Under the pieces are notes generated by a model. That model worked only from the letters and a program-made list of their open reading frames with translations. It had not been told where the DNA came from and did not search any database. DNA of 64,000 nt, taken from assembly GCF_001613935.1 (NCBI RefSeq), contig NZ_LQCI01000051.1, positions 269,427-333,426 on the forward strand. The letters are read 5' to 3'. Of the stretch, positions 7,657 to 15,200 are shown piece by piece; position 1 is the stretch's first letter; each line of letters starts with the position of its first letter. This DNA comes from Amycolatopsis regifaucium. GTDB taxonomy: Bacteria > Actinomycetota > Actinomycetes > Mycobacteriales > Pseudonocardiaceae. A program made the position numbers and the translations under genes.

Positions 7657-8706
7657 TTACGCGCCGATGGTCGCCGCGTCGATGACGAACCGGTAGCGGA
7701 CGTCACTGTTCTCGACCCGGTCGTAGGCCACGTTCACCTGGTCCGCCGAGATCGTTTCGATCTCCGCGCCGATACCGTGCTCGGCGCAGAAGTCGAGCAT
7801 CTCCTGGGTCTCGGCGATGCCGCCGATCATCGACCCGGCGAGCACCTTGTTCCCGCCGAGCAGCGAGAAAGCGTTGTAGGACAGCGGTTCGCCGGGCGCG
7901 CCGACGTTCACCATCGCGCCGCCGACGCGCAGCATGCCGAGGTAGGCGTCGACCGGCAGCGTCGCCGAGACGGTGTTGAGGATCAGGTCGAAGCGGCCAC
8001 GCAGGGTCTGGAACGTCGACTCGTCACCGGTCGCGAAGTAGTCCTTCGCGCCCAATTTCAGGCCGTCCTCCTGCTTCTTGAGGCTCTGGCTGAGCACGGT
8101 GACCTCGGCGCCCATGGCGACCGCGATCTTGACCGCCATGTGGCCGAGCCCGCCGAGGCCGACGACGGCGACCTTCTTGCCCGGCCCGGCGCCCCACCGG
8201 TTCAGCGGGGAGTAGGTGGTGATGCCCGCGCACAGCAGCGGAGCGGCGACGTCGAGGTCGATGCCCTCCGGGATGCGGCACACGAACGCGTCCTTCACGA
8301 CGATCTGACGGCTGTAACCGCCATAGGTGTTCTCGCCGTCGAAACCGACGCCGTTGTAGGTCTGGATGTTGCCCTTGCGGCAGAACTGCTCGGTGCCCGC
8401 GAGGCAGTACTCACACTCGCCGCAGGAATCGACCATGCAGCCGACCCCGACGCGGTCCCCCACCTGGTACTTCGTCACGCCGGACCCGACCGCGGCGACG
8501 ACGCCGGCGATCTCGTGCCCCGGCACCATCGGGAAGATCGCGGTGCCCCAATCCTCCTTCACCTGGTGGATGTCGCTGTGGCAGATCCCCGCGTACGCGA
8601 TGTCGATCAGCACGTCCTCCGGGCGCAAATCGCGTCGCTCGATGGTGGTCGGCGACAGCGGGGCGCCCGGGGACGGCGCGGCGATGGCGTGCGTGGTCGT
8701 GCTCAT
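7657..8706 (-). CDS. NAD(P)-dependent zinc alcohol dehydrogenase (YahK/cinnamyl-alcohol type)
   Basis: A 349-residue medium-chain dehydrogenase. The catalytic zinc site is CHSDIHQVKEDWG with GHEIAGVV, the structural zinc lobe is CGECEYCLAGTEQFC, and the cofactor motif is VVGLGGLGHMAVKIA. The layout fits the broad-range aldehyde reductases of the YahK/AdhC group. The start at 8706 has GGAGGG 5 bases upstream. It is divergent from a TetR gene; twin palindromic operators between them indicate repression by that TetR and induction by a small ligand, perhaps an aldehyde. Confidence 0.92.
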   Translation of the reverse strand: MSTTTHAIAAPSPGAPLSPTTIERRDLRPEDVLIDIAYAGICHSDIHQVKEDWGTAIFPMVPGHEIAGVVAAVGSGVTKYQVGDRVGVGCMVDSCGECEYCLAGTEQFCRKGNIQTYNGVGFDGENTYGGYSRQIVVKDAFVCRIPEGIDLDVAAPLLCAGITTYSPLNRWGAGPGKKVAVVGLGGLGHMAVKIAVAMGAEVTVLSQSLKKQEDGLKLGAKDYFATGDESTFQTLRGRFDLILNTVSATLPVDAYLGMLRVGGAMVNVGAPGEPLSYNAFSLLGGNKVLAGSMIGGIAETQEMLDFCAEHGIGAEIETISADQVNVAYDRVENSDVRYRFVIDAATIGA

Positions 8707-8734
8707 GAAACCCTCCGAGAAACAGTGAGACCAT

Positions 8735-8750
8735 GTAAGAGGTCACTTAC
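8735..8750. promoter_or_regulatory. TetR operator, site 1
   Basis: GTAAGAGGTCACTTAC: 5-bp inverted arms GTAAG/CTTAC. It lies upstream of the alcohol dehydrogenase and is the weaker match of a pair. Confidence 0.65.
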
Positions 8751-8756
8751 AACGAC

Positions 8757-8772
8757 GTAAGAGGGCTCTTAC
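8757..8772. promoter_or_regulatory. TetR operator, site 2
   Basis: GTAAGAGGGCTCTTAC: a 7-bp perfect palindrome around a GG centre. It is 22 bp (two helical turns) from site 1 centre to centre, so two dimers could bind the same DNA face. Confidence 0.7.
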
Positions 8773-8803
8773 ATATTCCACGACCTGGGGTGTGATTCAC
8801 GAC

Positions 8804-9394
8804 ATGGGCGGCAAGTACCACCACGGAGACCTTCGCGCGGAACTCGTGCGGGTCTCCCTCGACCTGATCGCCGAGCAGGGCCTCGCCGCCTTTTCCGTCG
8901 CCGAGGTCGCCCGCCGCGCGAGGGTGAGCCCCGGCGCGCCCTACCGGCACTTTCGCGACAAGGAAAGCTTGATGGCCGCCATCGCCGCCACGGTGGCCTG
9001 CCAGCTGGCCGACCGGGTGCACGACGCCATCGAGGCCGAATCCGATCCCGTCGCCGCACTCGCCGCGGCCGCGGGCGCGTACACGGCGTACCTGATCGAA
9101 CGCCGCGCCGGAATGAACGTCATTTACTCCGACGGCCTGCAGGGGCCGGAACACGCGACCTTGCACGAGCAGACCCGCCGCCTGACCGACCAGTTCCTCG
9201 CGCTCTGCCTCGCCGTCGCTGACCGGCCACAGGACGGGCTCGAACTGATGGAGCAGCTGTTCACCCAGGCGCACGGTTACGGCACGTTCTACCTCGACCG
9301 CGTCTTCACGAAACAGGGCTATTCCACGGACGTGGTCGTCCGGAAGTCCGTCGAGGCCGCCCGCGCCGCCATCGAAGGCCGCACGAAAATGTGA
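8804..9394 (+). CDS. TetR family transcriptional regulator
   Basis: A 196-residue TetR regulator. The helix-turn-helix (residues 10-55) includes FSVAEVARRARVSPGAPYRHFRDKESL. A C-terminal domain of the WHG type (TetR_C_13-like) follows. The ATG at 8804 starts the conserved GGKYHHGDLR opening; a GTG 12 bases upstream is less likely. Twin operators just upstream suggest it represses itself and the divergent alcohol dehydrogenase. Confidence 0.9.
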   Translation: MGGKYHHGDLRAELVRVSLDLIAEQGLAAFSVAEVARRARVSPGAPYRHFRDKESLMAAIAATVACQLADRVHDAIEAESDPVAALAAAAGAYTAYLIERRAGMNVIYSDGLQGPEHATLHEQTRRLTDQFLALCLAVADRPQDGLELMEQLFTQAHGYGTFYLDRVFTKQGYSTDVVVRKSVEAARAAIEGRTKM

Positions 9395-9483
9395 CGTGAT
9401 TCACGTCCGTTTTGTCCGATTACCGGGTCTTCGGGCGCCGACATGATGCGAAGCGCAATCCACTCGACAGCGAGGAGAAGCGC

Positions 9484-10848
9484 GTGAGCATCGGACAAGA
9501 CGTCGGATCGTGGCGGGAACTGAGGCACCATACGAGCACCGCGGTGGTCCTGGCGGGTGGCGTGCTCATCGGCGCGATCACCATCTACGTGGCGGCGAGC
9601 CTGCTGCCGACAGCCGTCCAAGAGATCGGCGGGCGGCCGTTGTACGCCTGGACCATGACGGCGTTCCTGATCGCGCAGGTCGTCGCGACGATGCTCGTCG
9701 GCCGTTCCCTTTCGCGGTACGGGGGCGCGGGGTCCTATCTGATCGGCTTCGGCGTCTTCGCCGCCGGTTCGGTGCTGTGCGCGGTCAGCCCGTCAATGCC
9801 GGTACTCCTGCTCGGCCGCGGGGTACAGGGTTTCGGTGCCGGACTGCTGACCGGACTGGGCTTCGCCCTGATCCATTCGGCGTTGCCGAGGCGGCTGTGG
9901 AGCCGCGGCAGCGCACTGATCTCCGCCATGTTCGGCGTCGGCAACTTCGCGGGCCCGGCGCTCGGCGGGTTCTCGGCACAGTTCGGCTCGTGGCGGATGG
10001 CGTTCGCGGTCCTGGCCGCGGCAGCGGTCGTGCTCGCCGTCTTCGTGCCGCGCGCGCTGCCTCGGGGTGAGCGCACGGCTCAGGTGGCGCCGGTTCCGGT
10101 CCGGTCACTGACTTTGGTCGTCGCAGCGGCCGGTGCGGTGGGGGTGGCCGGGATCCTCGCCGATCGAGTCGCGATGGCAGCCTGTCTCGCACTCGGTCTC
10201 GCGCTCGTGGCCGCGTTCCTGGTGGCGGAAAACCGTGCCACGTCGAGCGTGCTGCCCCGATCGGTGTACCGGGCCGGTGCCAAGCTGCGCTGGATCTACC
10301 TGAGCATCATGGTCCTGGCGTCGGGCGTCGCGGTGGAGACCTTTCTTCCGCTGTTCGGTCAGCAGCTCGGCGGGCTCCCACCCGCGGCGGCCGGCTTCTT
10401 CGCCGCCGCGCTGTCCTTGGGTTGGTCGGTGAGTCAGCTCGTCAGCGCGTCGGCGCACCGGGCGGCGACGATCCGGCGGCTTCTGCTCGCCGGCCCGGCC
10501 TGCCTGACCGCGGCCTTCGCCCTCTTGGGCCTGATGCAGACCGAGGATCCGGCCCTGCTCCTCGTTCTCGCGTGGCTGCCGGTGCTTTTGGCCGGCGGCC
10601 TGGGCATCGGCATCGCGATGCCGCATCTGTCCGTGGCGGCGATGACCTCCGCTCCGGCGGACGAGGCGGGCAAGGCCGCCGGCGCGATCGCAACGGTGCT
10701 GACGATGTCGACCGCGTTCGGCGCGACGATCGCCGGGCTCCTGGTCAACCTCGGTGGACCGTCGGTGGTCATGTCGGCGCGCTGGCTGCTGTTCGGTTTC
10801 GCCGCGATCTCCGCGGTGGGCCTGTTCACGGCCCGCCGCGCCGTCTGA
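9484..10848 (+). CDS. MFS transporter (EmrB/QacA-like)
   Basis: A 454-residue major facilitator protein with about 12 to 14 membrane segments. The segment RPLYAWTMTAFLIAQVV and the LLGRGVQGFGAGLLTGLGFA antiporter-like motif C region match drug/proton antiporters. The GTG at 9484 is chosen because GAGGAG lies 6 bases upstream and because the protein begins just ahead of the first membrane helix. It stands alone downstream of a TetR gene on the same strand (89-base gap). It probably exports a drug-like or metabolic compound; the substrate is unknown. Confidence 0.88.
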   Translation: MSIGQDVGSWRELRHHTSTAVVLAGGVLIGAITIYVAASLLPTAVQEIGGRPLYAWTMTAFLIAQVVATMLVGRSLSRYGGAGSYLIGFGVFAAGSVLCAVSPSMPVLLLGRGVQGFGAGLLTGLGFALIHSALPRRLWSRGSALISAMFGVGNFAGPALGGFSAQFGSWRMAFAVLAAAAVVLAVFVPRALPRGERTAQVAPVPVRSLTLVVAAAGAVGVAGILADRVAMAACLALGLALVAAFLVAENRATSSVLPRSVYRAGAKLRWIYLSIMVLASGVAVETFLPLFGQQLGGLPPAAAGFFAAALSLGWSVSQLVSASAHRAATIRRLLLAGPACLTAAFALLGLMQTEDPALLLVLAWLPVLLAGGLGIGIAMPHLSVAAMTSAPADEAGKAAGAIATVLTMSTAFGATIAGLLVNLGGPSVVMSARWLLFGFAAISAVGLFTARRAV

Positions 10849-10855
10849 GCGGCGG

Positions 10856-11317
10856 TCAGTTCCGGGAGTGCTTACCGCGTACGCGCGGAAGTGCTTCCGG
10901 GCAACCGCCGTCACAGCGGATATGCGCCCAGACGAGCTTGCCGCCACGCACCGACTCACGCCGGGCGCCCCACTGCACGGCCACGCCGTCGACGACGAGT
11001 AGCCCACGCCCGCGCGGATCCTCGATTTGCGAACGGCGCGCTCGAGGCTGTTCGACGCTGACGTCCGCTACCTCGATACGGATCGCGCACGGCGACACGC
11101 CGCGCCACAACTGGATGTGGCGCGCGCCACCACCGTGCACGTACGCGTTGGCGACGAGTTCCGTCGCGGCGAGCAAAACATCGTCACGATGGCCTTCGCC
11201 GAGGTCTGGCAGGCATCTGACCACCCAGGCCCGTATTTCCGGCAACGCACGCGGCGTCGTCGCTCGCAGATCCAGCACCCAGGTTCCCGGAACCGGATGC
11301 TCCGCGATACTGATCAT
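10856..11317 (-). CDS. RsbW-like ATP-binding protein (HATPase_c_2)
   Basis: A 153-residue single-domain GHKL protein. The N-box reads LLAATELVANAYVHGGG and the G1 region reads RGRGLLVVDGVA. Such stand-alone domains in actinobacteria act as anti-sigma or anti-anti-sigma serine kinases, or as partners of SpoIIE-type phosphatases. No sigma factor or STAS gene is adjacent, so its partner is elsewhere. The C-terminus is basic and holds two cysteines. It converges with the MFS gene at a 7-base gap. Confidence 0.82.
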   Translation of the reverse strand: MISIAEHPVPGTWVLDLRATTPRALPEIRAWVVRCLPDLGEGHRDDVLLAATELVANAYVHGGGARHIQLWRGVSPCAIRIEVADVSVEQPRARRSQIEDPRGRGLLVVDGVAVQWGARRESVRGGKLVWAHIRCDGGCPEALPRVRGKHSRN

Positions 11318-11424
11318 GGAGGCACCCTTCCCGTCGCGCGGCCTCTCTGCTGAAGACGCACGATCGGATTACCCAGAACTCACGCCGATCAACCCGCGAT
11401 CCGCCGAGGCGCACCCCGCCCAGG

Positions 11425-12036
11425 TCAGCGGCCCGCGATCCCCGCCAGCACCGTCGCGACCACCGCGTCGACCGCGGGCGCTGTGACCACCTTCGGACCG
11501 TGCGGGAACAGGCCGGACAGCACGGTTTCGTGGCAGACGCCGACCAGCATCGCCGTCGCTGCCTCGACATCGCCGGAAATCCTGCCGAGTTCCTTTTCCG
11601 CGCCCAGATATCCGGCGAGGCGATCCCGCCAGTTCGCCCCGTCCCCGGCCAGTTCCCCGAACCGCGCGAGCACGGCGGGGCGGGCGAGAAGCCCGGCGAA
11701 CGCGGGCAGAATCTCCTTGTGCAGAGCCAAACCGTAGGCCAGCTGCGCACCCAGATTGGCCTCGACCGTACCCGAACCGGGCTCGGGCAGCGCACCGAGT
11801 CCGCGTTCGACGGTCCGGACATGCTCGGCCAAGGCGTTGGCCAGCAACTCCTCCTTGTCGGCGAAGTGGTTGTACAGCACGCCGTCGGCGACACCCGCCT
11901 CACGGGCGATCGCGCGGACCGTGAGTTCCGCGGTTCCGCGCAGGGAAATCAGCTTCGCGGCCGTGGCGATCAGGTGCTCCCGCAGGCTTCGGCCGTCTTC
12001 ACTGTCGCGCAGGGCCGCCGCTTTCCTGGGTGCCAT
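11425..12036 (-). CDS. TetR family transcriptional regulator
   Basis: A 203-residue regulator with a helix-turn-helix at about 25-70 (LTVRAIAREAGVADGVLYNHFADKEELL). It lies 6 bases downstream of the methyltransferase on the same strand, so both are probably cotranscribed. Two overlapping palindromes upstream of the methyltransferase are the likely operators, which would make this a self-controlled two-gene unit. Confidence 0.9.
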   Translation of the reverse strand: MAPRKAAALRDSEDGRSLREHLIATAAKLISLRGTAELTVRAIAREAGVADGVLYNHFADKEELLANALAEHVRTVERGLGALPEPGSGTVEANLGAQLAYGLALHKEILPAFAGLLARPAVLARFGELAGDGANWRDRLAGYLGAEKELGRISGDVEAATAMLVGVCHETVLSGLFPHGPKVVTAPAVDAVVATVLAGIAGR

Positions 12037-12042
12037 ACGGAA

Positions 12043-12882
12043 TCAGCGCCCCGCGGCCGCCGTGACCGACCACGCCGCCCCTCGCAAGCGGACCCCGCCG
12101 GGCCCCTCGAACGACCGGAGCGCGGCCGAAAGTGCTTCCCGCGCACCGTCCGCGGGTTCGGCGCCCGCCTGATCGAGGTGATACTTGACCGGCCCCCAGT
12201 CCGCGATGAAGGCCGCCGCGTCGCCGACGTCACTCCCCCAGACCTGGTCCGCCTCGACGCGGGTGCAGGTGACATCGACGAATCCGGCGTCCGTGAGCAC
12301 CGAACGGATCCGGGCGGGATCGGCGAAAGAAGTGGGACCGGTACCGTCCTCGCCAGTAGGCGTCGGCAAAAACGGTGCCAGAGCGCCGAAAACGACGCCG
12401 AGATCAGTTCCGGCGAGTTCGGTCATGCAGAGGAACGCGAGCCGCCCTTCCGGCCGCAACGCACGCCGCACGTTGGTGAAGGCCGCGACGGGATCGGCGA
12501 AGAACATCACCGCGAACCGGCTGAGCGCGACGTCGAAGACGGCTTCCCCGAACGGGAATACCTGGACGTCGCCCTGCTCGAACGTCACGTTCGCGACTCC
12601 CTCGGCCTCCGCGCGGGCCCGCGCGGTGGTGAGCATCGGCGCGGACAGGTCGACGCCCGTCGCGCTCCCGAGCGGGGCGCGGACGGCGGCGAGCCGGGTG
12701 ATCTGGCCGTTTCCGCACCCGATGTCCAGCACCCGGTCCCGCTCACCGATACGGGCCGCGGCGAACAGGGTCTCGTTGAATCCCTCGTTCACCGCGTCGT
12801 AGCGCTCGGGGTGAGCCGCCCAATGCCGTCCCTCGTAACCGTTCCACGCTTCCGCCTGTGCCGTGTTGACGATGTCGGTCAC
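12043..12882 (-). CDS. Class I SAM-dependent methyltransferase (UbiE/Methyltransf_25 type)
   Basis: A 279-residue cytoplasmic methyltransferase. Motif I is VLDIGCGNGQITRLAA near residue 50, and the post-I region has GVDLSAPML. It begins with the NTAQAEAWNGYEGRHWAAHPERYD-type opening common in actinobacterial small-molecule methyltransferases. The GTG start at 12882 has GAGGAGG 7 bases upstream. It is controlled, by position, by the downstream TetR. The acceptor is unknown; detoxification by methylation of an inducing compound is plausible. Confidence 0.88.
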   Translation of the reverse strand: MTDIVNTAQAEAWNGYEGRHWAAHPERYDAVNEGFNETLFAAARIGERDRVLDIGCGNGQITRLAAVRAPLGSATGVDLSAPMLTTARARAEAEGVANVTFEQGDVQVFPFGEAVFDVALSRFAVMFFADPVAAFTNVRRALRPEGRLAFLCMTELAGTDLGVVFGALAPFLPTPTGEDGTGPTSFADPARIRSVLTDAGFVDVTCTRVEADQVWGSDVGDAAAFIADWGPVKYHLDQAGAEPADGAREALSAALRSFEGPGGVRLRGAAWSVTAAAGR

Positions 12883-12899
12883 GCCAGACCTCCTCAGTT

Positions 12900-12915
12900 A
12901 TGAACACACGTTCAT
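12900..12915. promoter_or_regulatory. TetR operator, copy 1 (methyltransferase promoter)
   Basis: ATGAACACACGTTCAT: arms ATGAAC/GTTCAT around a 4-base centre, 17 bases before the methyltransferase start. Confidence 0.65.
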
Positions 12916-12929
12916 GAACACGTGTTCAT
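12914..12929. promoter_or_regulatory. TetR operator, copy 2 (perfect palindrome)
   Basis: ATGAACACGTGTTCAT is a perfect 16-bp palindrome that shares two bases with copy 1. The 14-bp spacing means two dimers would sit on different faces or interact directly. Confidence 0.7.
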
Positions 12930-13074
12930 AGTGGCGGAGCGCTAGTGCGCAGCCCGGCTCTTGATCGTCCACAAAGGACAGCTGGCAGGCAAATGTCCGA
13001 CTTGAGCGGAGGGTGCCCCTTGTGATTAGTCGAGGACACGCCGTGTTCAGTGGGGAGTATCTGACCGCAGCCAA

Positions 13075-13125
13075 GTAGCGAAGGGCCCTCCGCTACCCTC
13101 AGGGTAAGCAAGGGGACCTTCACGG
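13075..13125. repeat. Cluster of short palindromes with a dispersed-repeat fragment
   Basis: Three motifs lie together between genes: a 22-bp near-perfect palindrome at 13075-13096 (GTAGCG arms, one mismatched pair), TACCCTCAGGGTA at 13094-13106, and CAAGGGGACCTTCACGG at 13109-13125. The last resembles the arm of the palindrome at 41445-41486. No coding potential is evident. Confidence 0.5.
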
Positions 13126-13161
13126 CAACGGGCCGATCACGCCATATTTGCGAATCGCCAC

Positions 13162-13668
13162 TTAAGGGCAAGGGGGCGGAAGCCAGCCCGGCCTGGTCAC
13201 CACCTGCTCGGGCGTCACCGTCATCTGCGAAGTCTTCGAACCGAAGGCGAAGCCGACGAGGCCGCCAGGACAGACGCGGACCGCGCCAGGACCGCCCTGA
13301 GTCCGCGACTCCCGCCAGGCGAGGGGATCGACGCCAACCCGCCACACCTTCCAGAACGGCGCGCCGTCCCGGTGACCGGTACAGAAATCGTCAGCGGGCA
13401 GGCCTTCGAGACGGCAGACGTAGCCGGAATCCCCGTACGGCCCGCTTCCGCTCCCGAGACGCACGTCGAGCCCGGAGCGTTCGAGCGCGGTCCGCGCATC
13501 GCCGGGGGAGCCGGCCACACAGCGCAAGAGAACTTCGGGCCGACCGGCCCCCTTGAGATCGACGGCGACAGTCACCCCTTCCGCCCTTTCGCAGGCACCC
13601 GCGCGAGCAACCGGGTCCGCGGCGGGAAAAAGAGCCACCAGGCTGAGGAGCACAGTCAAGATCGACAC
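13162..13668 (-). CDS. Secreted protein of unknown function, possibly DUF4430-related
   Basis: A 168-residue protein with a cleavable signal peptide (MSILTVLLSLVALFPAADPV, cleavage near residue 22). The mature part has five or six cysteines. The segment GPYGDSGYVCRLEGLPADDF followed by FWKVWRV resembles the exported domains that accompany cobalt- or vitamin-uptake-type loci, where a GF-C-I-G text precedes a YWSYW box. That similarity is by eye only. No neighbour suggests a function. Confidence 0.65.
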   Translation of the reverse strand: MSILTVLLSLVALFPAADPVARAGACERAEGVTVAVDLKGAGRPEVLLRCVAGSPGDARTALERSGLDVRLGSGSGPYGDSGYVCRLEGLPADDFCTGHRDGAPFWKVWRVGVDPLAWRESRTQGGPGAVRVCPGGLVGFAFGSKTSQMTVTPEQVVTRPGWLPPPCP

Positions 13669-13910
13669 ACTCGGATACTAGGGGTATCGACCCGGATGCG
13701 CACAGTAAGAGTTTTACGGAAGGCCGACACAGATCACACTCCGTTTCGTACGAATCGAGGGAATTGTGCCGGAAATTGCCCTGCACAGGGGGCTTGTGCA
13801 TTTCACGGCAGAGGAAAAAGATGTGTTCTTCTCGCGCATCGCCCCCATTGGGTGAGGCCGACATTGACCGGATGGGCACAGTTCGTCCGGGTCCTCGAAA
13901 GGTTCAGAGC

Positions 13911-14651
13911 GTGACGCGCAGGCGCCTTACCGCATTCGTCGTTCCCCTCGTACTCACCGGTTTCCTGCTCACCGGGGGCGGCACGACCGCCCAATCGCGG
14001 CAGCCGTCACAGAGCCCGGTCGACATCTCCCCTGGCGCGATCCGGTTCGATCCCACCCTGCCGAGGCTGTATATCTCCTACGGCCATTCCGATCTGGACC
14101 TGGAATACGTCCGAAAGGACGCAGCCGAATCCAGCGGATGCAGTACGAGAAACCACGAAGAAACCGAAGAGGCGGTGGTTCGGCCCGGCACCGGGCACGT
14201 CACGCTGGCCGGGGTCCGCTACGAACTCGAACAGTTCCATTTCCACACCCCGTCCGAGCACCGCTTTAAAGGTCGCACCGATCCGCTGGAAATGCATTTC
14301 GTCCACCGCAGCGCCGCCGGAAAGCTGCTGGTGATCGGAGTGCCGTTGCGCGCGGGCGCCGCGTCGCCGGTGGATCACATCCTGGCGAAACTCGCGCCGG
14401 AATGCGGCGAGACGGTCGCGTTGGCCGACTTCGACCTGAACACGCTCCTTCCCCGCGACCGGGGCACGCTCCGCTACAGCGGCTCCCTCACCACGGCGCC
14501 GTTCACCGAAGGCGTGCAGTGGTTCCTGATGTCCGAGCAGACCGTCTCCCCGGCGACGATCGCGCGGTTCCGAAGCCTGTTCGGGGACGGCAACGCCCGG
14601 ACGCCCCAGCCGCTGAACGGGCGGCACCTGACCGTGGTGCCGGGGAGCTGA
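13911..14651 (+). CDS. Secreted alpha-carbonic anhydrase
   Basis: A 246-residue protein with an N-terminal signal peptide (FVVPLVLTGFLLTGG core). The alpha-class zinc site is complete: FHFHTPSEH gives two histidines and EMHFVHRS the third. SPVDI near the start of the mature chain is the usual substrate-side opening. It hydrates CO2 outside the membrane, supplying bicarbonate or buffering pH. The GTG at 13911 is chosen because it places the basic signal start MTRRRL next to the hydrophobic core; an in-frame ATG at 13872 would give an odd 13-residue extension. Confidence 0.92.
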   Translation: MTRRRLTAFVVPLVLTGFLLTGGGTTAQSRQPSQSPVDISPGAIRFDPTLPRLYISYGHSDLDLEYVRKDAAESSGCSTRNHEETEEAVVRPGTGHVTLAGVRYELEQFHFHTPSEHRFKGRTDPLEMHFVHRSAAGKLLVIGVPLRAGAASPVDHILAKLAPECGETVALADFDLNTLLPRDRGTLRYSGSLTTAPFTEGVQWFLMSEQTVSPATIARFRSLFGDGNARTPQPLNGRHLTVVPGS

Positions 14652-14759
14652 CCCCACGGGACAGCGGCGCGGCGACGTTTCATCGGGATTTCATGGCGCC
14701 TCCTTACGGTTCCGGCACGGATCCGTGAGCGCGGTCCGCTGGTCCACGAGGAGGCGTGC

Positions 14760-15200
14760 ATGAGCCCGGCGAGCCGGACCCCGTACAACACGGTGGTGCC
14801 CGAGGACGACCGGCCGAGTCCCGGGGAACTGGACGGTGTCGTCGGACCGGGTTGGAGCTGGACGGCGTTCTCCACACCGTGGGCCACCGGCCGTCCGGCG
14901 CCCAAGTACCGGTGGACGCTGTTCGCGACCGCCGCCCACGCCGTCGACGACCTCCGGCGCTGTCTGGACGACGGCGCCGTCAGCAGGCGCGGTGCCCTGT
15001 GCGCGTCCGTACTCCGGAAGCGCGGGGCACCGCGGGAACTGGTGCTGTGCGACGGCGCGGACTGGGCGTACGTCGTCCACGAGGTCCGCCCCGGAGCTCA
15101 CCTGGCCGACGCCGGTGACGCCTACTTCGACCGCTGGCGGGCGACCATGACAGGACACCGTTTCACGATCGTCAACGCCGGCGTGCCGACTGTCTGGTGA
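14760..15200 (+). CDS. Hypothetical protein, 146 aa
   Basis: A soluble protein with no recognised domain. The ATG has GAGGAGG 6 bases upstream, which supports real translation. Tryptophans cluster (GPGWSWTAFSTPW, FDRWRATM) and there is no signal peptide or membrane segment. Its 3' end overlaps the end of the convergent AfsR-like gene by 29 bases. No function is inferred. Confidence 0.7.
   Translation: MSPASRTPYNTVVPEDDRPSPGELDGVVGPGWSWTAFSTPWATGRPAPKYRWTLFATAAHAVDDLRRCLDDGAVSRRGALCASVLRKRGAPRELVLCDGADWAYVVHEVRPGAHLADAGDAYFDRWRATMTGHRFTIVNAGVPTVW

Noticed and set aside
12926..13345. Minus-strand frame of 139 codons
   Set aside because: Overlaps the secreted protein gene in another frame and has no ribosome site or protein-like pattern.
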